Source of the DNA: JAJRQY01 sp965224435
GTDB lineage: Bacteria > Actinomycetota > Acidimicrobiia > Acidimicrobiales > SZUA-35
DNA length: 64,000 nucleotides
Direction: 5' to 3'
NCBI GenBank assembly: GCA_965224435.1
Contig: OZ245048.1
Coordinates: 2,170,001 to 2,234,000, forward strand
The position numbers were made by a program, and so were the translations under genes. The notes below the pieces were generated by a model, which was not told the origin of the DNA, did not search any database, and was given only the letters and a program-made list of their open reading frames with translations. Below, one piece after another: positions 1-9,639 of this stretch; position 1 is the first letter of the stretch; each line of letters starts with the position of its first letter.

Positions 1-1179
1 ATACTGGACTTCTCCCGAGTAGTGGCTGGCCCCTTCGCCACCCGCATGCTCGCTGACCTTGGAGCCGACGTCGTGAAGGTTGAACCGCCTGACGGTGACC
101 TCCTGCGAACCTGGGGCGACAAGACGGACGGCTTGTCCGGCTACTTCAATCAGCAAAACGCAGGCAAGCGAGACATCTGCGTCGATCTGAAGGCAGAGGG
201 AGCGGCCGCGCTTTTGCTGGACCTGGTAGCAAAGGCGGACGTGGTGGTGGAGAACTATCGCCCCGGCGTGATGGAGAAGTTCGGCCTTGGCTATGGCGCG
301 TGTTCCCAGGTAAATCCGACAATTGTCTACCTGTCCATCAGCGGATTTGGCCAGACATCATCGTGGAAGCACCGCCCGGCGTATGCCCCGATTATCCACG
401 CCGAAACTGGATTGCTGGACCGTCAGAGCAGTGTCGACAACGCACCACCAACCAACCCGGTCCTGTCCATTGCCGACACCAACGCCGCATTGCACGGCTT
501 GGTCGGTCTACTTTCTGCCCTCTGGCTAAGAGAACAGACCGGCGTGGGCCAACACATTGATTTGTCGATGATGGCGGCCATGTTGGCCACTGATGACTAC
601 ACCCACTGGGCGCTGGATGACGTGCCTGTCCGCCCGCTGGGTGGACAGGTTCGAAGGACCGGGTACGGCCACATCATGATCTCCGGGGATCTGCGCACCA
701 CCTGGTATCAGCTGAACACTGCCGGGCTCGTCGAAGACGGCCTTGGGCCAGATGCGGCAGTTTCGGAGAAGATAGCGGCGCGAGAAGCTGCGCTCGACCG
801 GTGGTTCGCTAACTTTCACGACCAAACGGAACTGGAAACAATGCTCGATTCGCTCAACATTGCCTGGGGAAGTGTGCAAACCGCCGAGGACGTGTTTGAC
901 ACAGCAATTGCAAAGGAGCTCCAGCTGGATGCCAGCATCGAGTTCCCGTCGGGCCCTCGACGAATTGCCCAGTCACCCTATCGATTCAGTAACGCAGACT
1001 CCGGAATCCGCTTCCGGTCGCCCTACCGAGGCGAGCATAATGCTGAGGTCCTAGCGGAATGGCTTGACTATGCCCCAGCCGCAATTGCGAGCTTGTCTGA
1101 AAGTGGTGTTCTGCTGGCTCAAGAGATACCGAGCAGAGCAAGCCAGGAAAGCCCTCCTGATTCGAGTGAGAAACAATGA
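1..1179 (+). CDS. CaiB/BaiF family CoA-transferase (class III), 5' end cut by window
   Basis: This is a family III CoA-transferase, which moves CoA between carboxylic acids through an enzyme-bound aspartyl-CoA intermediate. The frame is open from base 1, and the residues before the first start-like codon (ILDFSRVV, then AGPFATRMLADLGADVVKVE) match the conserved family N-terminus, so the true start lies just outside the window. The likely catalytic Asp is in the segment SIADTNAALHG. About 392 residues are visible, close to the usual 390-400. The stop overlaps the coaA start (ATGA), so the two are translationally coupled. The substrate cannot be told from sequence. Confidence 0.9.
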   Translation: MLDFSRVVAGPFATRMLADLGADVVKVEPPDGDLLRTWGDKTDGLSGYFNQQNAGKRDICVDLKAEGAAALLLDLVAKADVVVENYRPGVMEKFGLGYGACSQVNPTIVYLSISGFGQTSSWKHRPAYAPIIHAETGLLDRQSSVDNAPPTNPVLSIADTNAALHGLVGLLSALWLREQTGVGQHIDLSMMAAMLATDDYTHWALDDVPVRPLGGQVRRTGYGHIMISGDLRTTWYQLNTAGLVEDGLGPDAAVSEKIAAREAALDRWFANFHDQTELETMLDSLNIAWGSVQTAEDVFDTAIAKELQLDASIEFPSGPRRIAQSPYRFSNADSGIRFRSPYRGEHNAEVLAEWLDYAPAAIASLSESGVLLAQEIPSRASQESPPDSSEKQ

Positions 1180-2114
1180 GCATGGAATCTCTGAGCCCGT
1201 ACACCGAGTTCACTGCCCAAGAATGGGGCCAGCTCCGCGCCGCGACCCCGCTTGATCTCGATGAGAAGGATCTACGCCGACTACGAGGAATCAATGTTGA
1301 ACTCAGTCTCAACGAGGTCATCGAGATCTATCTGCCTCTTTCCCGTCTGCTGAACCTCTACGTCCGGGCCTCCCAAGAGCTGTATCGGGCCAGCGACACC
1401 TTCCTTGGGCACCTTCCCGGAAAGGTGCCCTACATCATCGGGGTCGCAGGTTCAGTCGCTGTCGGGAAGTCGACGACGGCACGCGTTCTTCAGGCCCTGC
1501 TGGACCGATGGCCAAACCACCCCAAGGTTGATCTGATTACTACTGACGGCTTCCTGTATCCCAATTCAGTCCTGGAAGAACGCGGCATCACTGAGCGAAA
1601 GGGATTCCCCGAGAGTTACAACCGGCGGGCCCTGTTGAAATTCATCAGCGACATCAAGTCTGGAGCCCCCGAAGTCAGCGCCCCGGTCTATTCCCACCTG
1701 ACCTATGACATCGTGCCCGGTGAAAACGTGACAATTCGCCAACCCGACATCGTTGTGGTCGAAGGACTAAACGTCTTGCAGACCGGCGGGTCTGCGCAGG
1801 GGCAGTCCCTTTTTCTTTCTGACTATTTTGACTTTTCCATCTATGTTGACGCCAAGACCGAGAACATCCGCGATTGGTACGTCGACCGCTTTTTTACCCT
1901 GCGCAAGACAGCCTTCGCTGATCCCGCCTCCTATTTCCATTCGTTTTCCAAAATGAGTGACGAAGAGGCTAAAGGTATGGCTCTCACGTTCTGGAGCGAG
2001 ATCAACCTTGTGAACTTGGAGGCCAACATCGAGCCAACTAGAGAACGTGCTGATTTGATTCTCGTCAAGGGTGCAGACCATCGGGTTGAGAAGGTGCGTT
2101 TGCGTCGCCTCTAG
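1176..2114 (+). CDS. coaA: Type I pantothenate kinase
   Basis: CoaA phosphorylates pantothenate, the first and controlling step of coenzyme A synthesis in the cytoplasm. The 312-aa product has the family length. The P-loop GVAGSVAVGKST lies at residues 89-100, preceded by the typical helical N-terminus (EVIEIYLPLSRLLNLYV), and the protein ends with HRVEKVRLRRL, the usual CoaA C-terminus, so it is complete. The ATG overlaps the stop of the CoA-transferase by four bases. The pairing of a CoA-using enzyme with CoA synthesis is suggestive but proves no functional link. Confidence 0.95.
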   Translation: MSMESLSPYTEFTAQEWGQLRAATPLDLDEKDLRRLRGINVELSLNEVIEIYLPLSRLLNLYVRASQELYRASDTFLGHLPGKVPYIIGVAGSVAVGKSTTARVLQALLDRWPNHPKVDLITTDGFLYPNSVLEERGITERKGFPESYNRRALLKFISDIKSGAPEVSAPVYSHLTYDIVPGENVTIRQPDIVVVEGLNVLQTGGSAQGQSLFLSDYFDFSIYVDAKTENIRDWYVDRFFTLRKTAFADPASYFHSFSKMSDEEAKGMALTFWSEINLVNLEANIEPTRERADLILVKGADHRVEKVRLRRL

Positions 2115-2151
2115 CTGCCCAGATTGGCAGGCTCGGGCGGTTGCTCGAGCC

Positions 2152-2274
2152 GTGACGATTCGATCGGCAAAGAAAGCTACAGATCATTCAATTTCGGCCG
2201 ATTTAGACGTGTCCCTCGACTCTTTGGTCCAGTCCCTGCCCTCTGAGCCCGAGTCCGTCCAAGAACCTGCATAA
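2152..2274 (+). CDS. Possible small acidic ORF coupled to glgP (doubtful)
   Basis: A 40-codon GTG-started frame fills most of the gap between coaA and glgP. It ends in an acidic, proline-rich tail (SLPSEPESVQEPA), and its TAA stop overlaps the glgP ATG by one base (TAATG). That overlap would suit translational coupling. No homology is recognised, there is no convincing ribosome binding site, and the gap may simply be untranslated leader. Confidence 0.2.
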   Translation: MTIRSAKKATDHSISADLDVSLDSLVQSLPSEPESVQEPA

Positions 2275-4317
2275 TGAGTCTGCCCGTGCCTGAACAAGTA
2301 AACGAATCATCCGTATCGACTTCCCAACTGCGATCTGCGTTGGAAACGATTTCTGGGAACTACTCCTGGGTCTGGGACCAGGAAGGTAAGACCATTCTCA
2401 CTCGAGCTCTCGGCGTCGGACTGGAAGGGCCTTCACCCATCCCTATGCCGCCCTGGCGGCAACAACAGATGCCGAGCTGTCCAGAGCTTGCCAGTGCCGA
2501 CGCAGCGTTCGCCTCAGCAGCTATGGCCCAAGCTGCTCGGGTACAGGACGTTGGAGGCTTGGACTGATGGTCCAGATCGCCAAGCTCCCGACGTCGCCTA
2601 CTTCTCGCCTGAATTTGGCATCTCTGAGACCCTGCCCCAATACTCCGGTGGACTCGGCATTCTGGCCGGAGACCATCTCAAGGCAGCATCCGACGTCGGC
2701 CTTTCCCTGGTTGGTGTCGGCTTGTTCTACGCCAATGGCTATTTCGACCAGGGCCTGGCAGCCAACAAACAATCCGTCAGCTACCAAACCTATGAGCCAG
2801 CAGACCTCGGTTTGCTTGACACCGGCGTGATCATCGAAGTCCAGACGCCGAAGGGCCTCATTCGGGCATCAGTTTGGCTGGCAAAGGTCGGCCGGGTCCG
2901 GCTCTACGTCATGGATACCCGGGTTCCAGGCAATGAGCCTTGGGCCACGAACGTGACTGACCGTCTCTATGGAGGAGACCAGACCCATCGGGCTGACCAA
3001 GAATGGCTGCTTGGCATTGGCGGCTTGCGGGCACTTGAGGCCCTTGGCATCGAACCGACCACTGTGCATCTCAACGAAGGCCACGCTGGCTTCCTAATCT
3101 TGGAACTCATCGCCAACCGGATGAAGGACGGCGAGACCCTGGCGCAGGCTCAGGCCTGGGTCCGTGAGAGAACATTGTTCACCACCCACACACCTGTCCC
3201 GGCTGGTATCGACCGGTTCCCGGCCGACCTACTGAAGCCCTACATTGAACAATGGGCTCCAACTCCGGCGACAGCCAAGTCCGTCTGGCAAAGCGGGGAG
3301 TTGCCGAACGAGACCGAGGGTGACCTCTTCAACATGGCCGCGTTCTGTTTACGCCACGCCGGCCGAAGCAATGGTGTGTCCGCCCTCCACGGAACAGTCA
3401 GCCAAGCCCTTTTCGGATCCTTGGAGGAAGGTGCTGCCATCACCTCTGTCACCAATGGTGTGCATGCCAGGACCTGGTTAGCACCCGCGGCGCAAGACCT
3501 TCTGGACCTCCACGTCGGCACCGATTTCTCAATTGCCGAGGAAGATGCTTGGCAAGCCGCAAGCAAGATTACCGATGGGGAGATCTCCAAGCTCCGTACC
3601 GGCCTTCGCTCTGACCTGGTGAACTATCTGGCCAAGCAGCATGAGCTGGCGGGGTTTGACCCCAACGTACTCACCATCGGATTTGCTCGCCGATTTGCCA
3701 CCTACAAGCGAGCTGCCCTCTTGTTGAAGGAACGCGATGCCCTCATCCAAATGCTCAACAATGACGACAATCCCGTTCAGTTCGTCTTCGCTGGCAAAGC
3801 TCACCCCGCCGACACTGATGGACAGAAGGTCTTTCAGGAGATCGCCGAGTTTGGTGCTTCGCCCGAGGCCAACGGTCGGTTTGTCTTGGTTCCTGGCTAT
3901 GACATCTCGGTAGCCGCGTACCTCTATGGCGGCTGCGACGTCTGGCTGAACAACCCTGTACGTCCCCAAGAGGCCTGTGGGACCAGTGGCGAGAAGTCGG
4001 CCCTCAATGGTGGGCTGAATTGTTCAATCCTGGACGGCTGGTGGGCTGAGTGGTATCACGCCGATAATGGCTGGGCCATCAAGACCAGCGAGCTGACCGA
4101 CCCGGATGAACGCGATGCCGCCGAAGCGAAGGGACTGATCAAGCTCCTTTCCGAGGACGTGATTCCGCAGTTCTACGACAACACCCCAGCCTGGAACCAG
4201 CGAATCCGCTTTGGGTGGCAATACCTGGGTCCACGGGTCACTGCGGCTCGTATGGTCAAGGACTACGACAAGTCGCTGTACAGCCCGCTATATAAGCCGC
4301 TCGCATCGTCTCTCTGA
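2274..4317 (+). CDS. glgP: Alpha-glucan (glycogen) phosphorylase, N-terminal part frame-disrupted
   Basis: GlgP (GT35) releases glucose-1-phosphate from glycogen ends. From about 2540 to the stop the frame is intact and typical: AYFSPEFG, SGGLGILAGDHLKAASD, LNEGHAGF, and the C-terminal EACGTSGEKSALNGGLN segment of the actinobacterial class. The conserved N-terminus is spread over three frames between 2274 and about 2560: LRSALETISGNYSWVWDQ, then FTHPYAALAATTDAELS, then LASADAAFASAAMAQ, then EAWTDGPDRQAPDVAYFS. One base missing near 2420 and one extra base near 2485 and 2553 would restore a continuous family-like protein. An alternative is a shorter protein starting at TTG 2488, which would lack conserved sequence. 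Sequencing or assembly indels and real decay are both possible. Confidence 0.85.
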
Positions 4318-4351
4318 ACATCCCATCCCCAAACCCTCAAACGATCCACTG

Positions 4352-6526
4352 ATGCCGAACAGACTCCCGCTTGGACAACCCTGGCCCGGGTCCCCCTACC
4401 CCCTGGGGGCCATCTGGGATGGTTCGGGTACCAACTTTGCGGTTTTCTCCGAGCATGCGGAGTCAATCGAGCTCTGCTTCTTTGACGAGAGCGGCCACGA
4501 GACACGGATTCCCCTCGTCGACAAGACCGCGTTTGTCTTCCATGGCTACGTGCCTGGTGTTGGGCCCGGACAACGTTACGGCTACCGCGCCCACGGCCGC
4601 TGGGATCCAAACCAGGGGTATCGATTCAATCCGGCAAAGCTCATGCTGGACCCCTACGCAATGGCCATCGAGGGCCAGCCAAGCTATGACCGGGCCATCT
4701 ATGACTATGTGGCAGGTTCACCAGATCTAGCCGACCCGACTGACAGTGCGGCCTCGACGCCAAAGTCCATCGTGGTGAATCCCTACTTCGACTGGGGCAA
4801 CGATCGTCGCCCGAAACGGCCTCGACGCGACACCCTCATCTATGAAGCCCACGTCAAGGGACTCACCGCCCTCCACCCCCTTGTTCCCGAAGATATTCGT
4901 GGCACCTACGCGGGCCTAGCCCACCCGGCGGTGATCGAGTACCTCCGCTCGTTGGGAGTGACCGCCCTTGAGTTACTCCCGGTCCATCAGCACTTTCCGG
5001 AACAGTTCCTGATCGATCGAGGACTCACCAACTATTGGGGCTATTCCACCATCGGCTACCTGGCGCCCCACAACGGCTATGCCGCACGAAACAGCAACGG
5101 CGAGCAGGTCCAAGAATTCAAACACATGGTTCGCTCGCTCCATGAGGGCGGTATTGAAGTCATCCTGGACGTTGTCTACAACCACACCTGCGAAGGTGGT
5201 CCGCTCGGCCCAAGTCTCTGCCACCGAGGACTTGACAACCTGACGTACTACCGGGTCGACCCTGGCGACAAGAGCCGGTATGTCGACTACACGGGAACCG
5301 GCAATACCTTGGACGTTTCCCACCAGACGACCTTGCAGCTCATCATGGACTCGCTCCGATACTGGGTGAATGAGATGCACGTGGATGGCTTTCGCTTCGA
5401 CCTGGCCGCAACCCTTGGACGCGACAGCCATCACGTCGACTCCGCCGCCGCCTTCTTTGACATCATCCATCAAGACCCGGTCCTGCGCCAGGTCAAGCTG
5501 ATTGCCGAACCTTGGGACGTTGGAGAAGGCGGGTACCAGGTTGGTCGCTTTCCACCCTTGTGGTCAGAGTGGAACGGGGACTATCGCGACACCATCCGAG
5601 ACTTTTGGCGGGGCGAGCCCGGCAAGCTCGGCTCCTTCGCCTCCCGCTTCACTGGGAGCTCTGACCTCTATCAATTGAACGGACGGAGGCCTTCCGCTTC
5701 GGTCAACTTCGTGACGGCGCATGACGGCTTCACCCTGAATGATCTGGTCAGCTACAACGACCGACACAATAACGCCAACACCGAAAACAATCGTGACGGA
5801 GAGTCACACAACCGCTCCTGGAACTCCGGAGTCGAGGGTCCCGCCGATGATCCAGCCGTGATCGAGACGCGAGCCCGCCGATCCCGAGCAATCCTGACCA
5901 CCATGCTCTTGTCCCAAGGCATCCCCATGCTGATGGCGGGCGACGAGCGCGGCCGGACCCAGCACGGCAACAATAATGCGTATTGCCAAGACAATGAGGT
6001 GTCCTGGCTTGACTGGGATGAGCTGGATGATGAGCTGCTGGCCTTCACCCAACGAGTTGTCAATCTGCGCAAGGCCCATCCAGTTTTTCGACGGCGACGC
6101 TTCTTTTCTGGACAAGCCGCCGAGCTGCCTTCCACCGAAGCTCAGCAAGACCAAACGGCGTTTCGTCACCCCTCCAGCCGCGGTCGCTACTTGCCAGACA
6201 TCGGCTGGTATCAAACGACCGGGCTTGCGATGGATGATGCCGCTTGGAACAATCAGGACTCTCGACAGCTCGGTGTTTTCCTCAATGGTGATGAGCTTGC
6301 GGACCGGGGGAGCCGGGGCGAACCAATCCGCGGTGACAGCTTCCTCCTCTTCTTCAACGCATCATCTGAGGCGCACGACTTTCAGATTCCCGAACAGCTC
6401 ACGAGTCGCTGGTGGCAGGTCGAGTTGGACAGCAGCAACCCGCTACCGGCGGGTGAACCCGTCGTTGGTGGCATGACGGTTGGTGGATGGTCCGTCGTGA
6501 TTCTTGGCCAGGATTTGCAAGCGTGA
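4352..6526 (+). CDS. glgX: Glycogen debranching enzyme (isoamylase type)
   Basis: GlgX (GH13) cleaves alpha-1,6 branches of phosphorylase-limited glycogen. The start is ATG 4352 (MPNRLPLGQPWPG), because the N-terminal CBM48 segment (PLGAIWDGSGTNFAVFSEHA) follows directly; the open frame upstream overlaps glgP. The 724-aa product carries the GH13 regions in order: DVVYNHT near residue 273, GFRFDLAA near 347 with the nucleophile Asp, AEPWDVG near 385 with the acid/base Glu, and VTAHDG near 454. It begins 34 bases after glgP, consistent with a glycogen breakdown operon. Confidence 0.95.
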   Translation: MPNRLPLGQPWPGSPYPLGAIWDGSGTNFAVFSEHAESIELCFFDESGHETRIPLVDKTAFVFHGYVPGVGPGQRYGYRAHGRWDPNQGYRFNPAKLMLDPYAMAIEGQPSYDRAIYDYVAGSPDLADPTDSAASTPKSIVVNPYFDWGNDRRPKRPRRDTLIYEAHVKGLTALHPLVPEDIRGTYAGLAHPAVIEYLRSLGVTALELLPVHQHFPEQFLIDRGLTNYWGYSTIGYLAPHNGYAARNSNGEQVQEFKHMVRSLHEGGIEVILDVVYNHTCEGGPLGPSLCHRGLDNLTYYRVDPGDKSRYVDYTGTGNTLDVSHQTTLQLIMDSLRYWVNEMHVDGFRFDLAATLGRDSHHVDSAAAFFDIIHQDPVLRQVKLIAEPWDVGEGGYQVGRFPPLWSEWNGDYRDTIRDFWRGEPGKLGSFASRFTGSSDLYQLNGRRPSASVNFVTAHDGFTLNDLVSYNDRHNNANTENNRDGESHNRSWNSGVEGPADDPAVIETRARRSRAILTTMLLSQGIPMLMAGDERGRTQHGNNNAYCQDNEVSWLDWDELDDELLAFTQRVVNLRKAHPVFRRRRFFSGQAAELPSTEAQQDQTAFRHPSSRGRYLPDIGWYQTTGLAMDDAAWNNQDSRQLGVFLNGDELADRGSRGEPIRGDSFLLFFNASSEAHDFQIPEQLTSRWWQVELDSSNPLPAGEPVVGGMTVGGWSVVILGQDLQA

Positions 6527-6546
6527 ACACCAGTGAGGAGAACGCA

Positions 6547-7959
6547 ATGACGTCGGAGACCGTGCTCTTTGCCACAGCAGAACTGGCGCCAGCGGCTCGC
6601 GTCGGTGGCCTGGCCGAGGCTGCGGCCGGATTGGTGAAAGCCCTGCGGGCCAGCGGTTCTGACGTCATTATTGCCCTGCCCGACTATGGCACGATCGAAC
6701 TCAGCAACGAGCGCTCCTGGGAACTGCAAGTACCCGAGTGGGCGGGTCCGGCACGCGCTCGCCGCGGCGAGGCTGTCGGCGTAGGCGATCTGATCCTGAT
6801 TGATCGACCAGGACTGGCTCGACCACACCCCTATGTTGAGCCTGGGTCTGGCCAAGGCTGGCCTGACAACGACCATCGTTTCCTCGGGTTCTCCGCTGCG
6901 GTAGCCGCATTGTGTTTGGATCTGAATCCCGACGTTCTGCACCTCAACGATTGGCATACGGCCGCGACTCTAGGATTTCTGGCGACACCTCCCCCGAGCG
7001 TGCTGACCATTCATACGCTGGGCTACCAGGGTCTTTGCAAAGCAACATGGCTGCAACGCATCCCGTATGACTCCTGGAAGTACGCCTGGTATGACTCATG
7101 CAATCCACTGCTAGGCGCCATCCGAAGCGCTGACAAGATCATCGCTGTCAGCCCCAACTACGCCAGTGAAATACTCACTGAGGATCAAGGCCAAGGCCTA
7201 CACGAAGAGCTAACGAGGCGAGGAGAGGATCTGGTCGGGATTCGAAATGGTATTGACACCTCGATCTGGGATCCCCGGACAGATCAGATCATTCCGAGAA
7301 GCTACACAGAGGAGTCTTTCGAATTTGGCAAAGCCGAGGCCAAGCAGTCCTTGCTGGACCAGTTCGGCTGGGAGCCTTCGAGTGATCCGATCCTGGGAGT
7401 TGTCTCACGGCTTGTCGACCAGAAGGGAATTGACCTCATCGCCGATCTTGGACCATTCCTCAAGTACCTGCCGGCGCGCCTGGTGCTGCTCGGATCTGGC
7501 CAGGCTGAACTGGCGCAATTGATACGCCAGATGGCGATGGAGCAACCTCACCGAATTGGTGCTGTCACCGATCGTTACGATGAAGACCTAGCCCATCGGA
7601 TATTCGCTGGCGCTGACCTCTTCCTGATGCCAAGTCGCTTTGAGCCTTGTGGCCTGGCCCAGATGCAGGCAATGGCTTATGGGACCCCTCCCGTGGCTAC
7701 GCCAGTTGGAGGCTTGGTCGACACCATCATTGATGCCGACGCTGGACGAGCTTTAGGCACCGGCTTCTTGTCGCTGACACCAGATCTCGCTGGGTTTATT
7801 GATGCACTTCATCGCGCCGTGCGCGCTCATCGCTCAACATCGAGGCGACGAGGGATCCAGCGGCGAGGAATGATGACTGATTGGTCATGGCAGGAACCTG
7901 CAGCCGCACATCGAAGGATCTACGCCGACCTACTTTCAACGAGTAATTCTGGTCACTAG
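6547..7959 (+). CDS. glgA: Glycogen synthase / starch-synthase-type GT5 glycosyltransferase
   Basis: GlgA extends alpha-1,4-glucan from ADP-glucose. ATG 6547 was chosen because AGGAG lies about eight bases upstream and the GT5 N-terminus follows (MTSETVLFATAELAPAARVGG). The usual KxGGL substrate motif reads RVGGL at residues 18-22, a Lys to Arg change. The C-terminal part has VGIRNGIDTSIWDP and FLMPSRFEPCGLAQMQAMAYG, typical of the sugar-nucleotide-binding domain. The length of 470 aa is normal. It lies 20 bases after glgX on the same strand and converges with glgC, so synthesis and breakdown genes sit together. Confidence 0.93.
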   Translation: MTSETVLFATAELAPAARVGGLAEAAAGLVKALRASGSDVIIALPDYGTIELSNERSWELQVPEWAGPARARRGEAVGVGDLILIDRPGLARPHPYVEPGSGQGWPDNDHRFLGFSAAVAALCLDLNPDVLHLNDWHTAATLGFLATPPPSVLTIHTLGYQGLCKATWLQRIPYDSWKYAWYDSCNPLLGAIRSADKIIAVSPNYASEILTEDQGQGLHEELTRRGEDLVGIRNGIDTSIWDPRTDQIIPRSYTEESFEFGKAEAKQSLLDQFGWEPSSDPILGVVSRLVDQKGIDLIADLGPFLKYLPARLVLLGSGQAELAQLIRQMAMEQPHRIGAVTDRYDEDLAHRIFAGADLFLMPSRFEPCGLAQMQAMAYGTPPVATPVGGLVDTIIDADAGRALGTGFLSLTPDLAGFIDALHRAVRAHRSTSRRRGIQRRGMMTDWSWQEPAAAHRRIYADLLSTSNSGH

Positions 7960-8019
7960 AGCCGCCGTGAACGCAGGGGATGAACCCGCACGGCGTCTCA
8001 CCTCGTGAGCTAGGCAGTC

Positions 8020-9276
8020 TTACTCGAAACGGTAGTTCTTGGGAACGACCACGATTCCGCTCTCTGAGACCGGGAATCGAGCTTCGTCTTCCTGGCGATT
8101 CAATCCAATACGTGTGCCCGGCGGGACAACAACATTCTTGTCAATCACTGCTCGATGGATCTGGGACCCTTCACCGATGACCACGTCGTCAAACAAGATT
8201 GCTCCGTCAAGATCAGCCTTGGTTTCGACCCGGACGTTGGGAGCGATCACACTTTCGTTGACTCGGCATCCACTCAGGATGGAGCCGTTACTGATCACCG
8301 AATTCTCGATCTGAGGAGCGGCACCCTGGTCCACAACGAACTTGGCTGGCGGTAGGGACCGGCCCAGACTGAAGATCGGCCACTTCTCGTTATAGAGACT
8401 GAACTTAGGCAAAGGCTGTACCAGATCCATATGGGCTTCGTAGTACGCCTCGATGGTCCCAACATCTCGCCAATAGCCGCGCTGGTCTTCGCCGTCGCCA
8501 GGCACGTCGTTGGTTGAATAGTCATAGACATGGGCGACACCGTCGTCCACGAGACTTGGGATCAGGTCCCCGCCAAGGTCCCGAGCTGATGTGTCGTTAG
8601 CAGCGTCGGCGTGGAGTGCGTCGACGAGAACATCGACGTCAAAAACATAGTTCCCCATGGAGGCGAAGCTCTCATCGGGAGAGTCCGCCAAGCCCGGTGG
8701 ATCGGCGGGCTTTTCCAGGAAGGCATCGATCCTGGTCCCTACGCCTTGCTTGATGACACCGAACTGATTCGCTTCAGCCCGCGGCACGCGCAGTGCAGCG
8801 ACGGTGACACCGGCCCCACTTTCAATATGGGCGTCTAGCATCTGGCGCGGATCCATGCGATAGATGTGATCGGCTCCAAAGACAAAGAGGTACTTGGGCC
8901 TCTCATCATCAATCAGATTTAGATTTTGATAGAGGGCATCGGTTGAACCTTGGAACCACTCAGGACCACGCCGCATCTGAGCTGGCACCGACGTCACATA
9001 GTTGCCGAGGAAGGTGGCGAGGCGCCAGGTCCGGCTGATGTGCACGTCCAGTGAGTGACTCTTGTACTGGGTGAGGACAACGATCTTGCGGTAGCCACCA
9101 TTGGCCAGGTTCGACAAAGCAAAATCGATGAGACGATATGGGCCACCGAAGGGGACGGCCGGCTTTGCTCGATCGGCCGTCAGAGGCATGAGTCGCTTAC
9201 CTTCACCGCCAGCCAAAACTATCGACAAAACACTGGGGCGGTCTCCGGAATTGCTCACTCCAGTATTGTCGCCCAA
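8020..9276 (-). CDS. glgC: Glucose-1-phosphate adenylyltransferase
   Basis: GlgC makes ADP-glucose from glucose-1-phosphate and ATP, the committed step of bacterial glycogen synthesis. The N-terminus has the nucleotidyltransferase signature VLAGGEGKRLMPLTADRAKP, followed by VPFGGPYRLIDFALSN and VLTQYKSHSLDVHI. The C-terminal third shows hexapeptide beta-helix character (SVIAPNVRVETKADLDGAI). At 418 aa it is full length. The given start is TTG 9276; GTG 9258 is an equally good alternative. It is transcribed towards glgA with a 60-bp gap between the two stops. Confidence 0.95.
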   Translation of the reverse strand: MGDNTGVSNSGDRPSVLSIVLAGGEGKRLMPLTADRAKPAVPFGGPYRLIDFALSNLANGGYRKIVVLTQYKSHSLDVHISRTWRLATFLGNYVTSVPAQMRRGPEWFQGSTDALYQNLNLIDDERPKYLFVFGADHIYRMDPRQMLDAHIESGAGVTVAALRVPRAEANQFGVIKQGVGTRIDAFLEKPADPPGLADSPDESFASMGNYVFDVDVLVDALHADAANDTSARDLGGDLIPSLVDDGVAHVYDYSTNDVPGDGEDQRGYWRDVGTIEAYYEAHMDLVQPLPKFSLYNEKWPIFSLGRSLPPAKFVVDQGAAPQIENSVISNGSILSGCRVNESVIAPNVRVETKADLDGAILFDDVVIGEGSQIHRAVIDKNVVVPPGTRIGLNRQEDEARFPVSESGIVVVPKNYRFE

Positions 9277-9639
9277 AGCAAGGTCAATGTGAGTGACGCC
9301 TCGTGCTTTCTTGTGCCTCGCCTAGCCCCCACAACAAGAACTCGTCTCGAGACTGCCCTGGGTCTGGTCGATACCCGAGAGGAGTTGATTCGATCGACCC
9401 ATTGCATCGGGACCGAGCCTCAGGCACACTGCTTGGGCGGGTACCGGGAACAGGTCCCGATTCTGGCTCCGGCGGGCGGAGGCCTAAATCGATAGCATCT
9501 CGTTCTCGACTGAGGGCGGTCTCTTTCCAGAGACCGCCCTCGACTCTTTTCAATACATGGCCCTGAGCGATCGCCTCGTCCGCCCTGGCGCCGCCGGTTG
9601 ACACCACTGCTCGACGTCGGTCATCTAGTGTCGCGTTCC
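9277..9639. other. Divergent intergenic region with no convincing gene
   Basis: This gap separates leftward glgC from the rightward YceI gene. No ORF in it looks protein-like; the open frames are in poor codon context. It should hold both promoters, although I see no clear -35/-10 pair. It does contain a strong plus-strand terminator hairpin at 9512-9550 and a small hairpin (CTCCG-GCGGG-CGGAG) shortly before it, which together hint at a short untranslated RNA. Confidence 0.5.
9512..9550 (+). terminator. Intrinsic terminator with no upstream gene
   Basis: A perfect 13-bp stem, GAGGGCGGTCTCT (9512-9524) paired with AGAGACCGCCCTC (9529-9541), closes a TTCC loop and is followed by GACTCTTTT. The T-rich tail is on the plus strand only, so it should stop rightward transcription. 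The nearest plus-strand gene upstream is glgA, far away behind the opposing glgC. Confidence 0.7.

Noticed and set aside
9055..9495. A 146-codon plus-strand frame across the glgC start and the gap
   Set aside because: It is mostly antisense to glgC and its tail is not protein-like.
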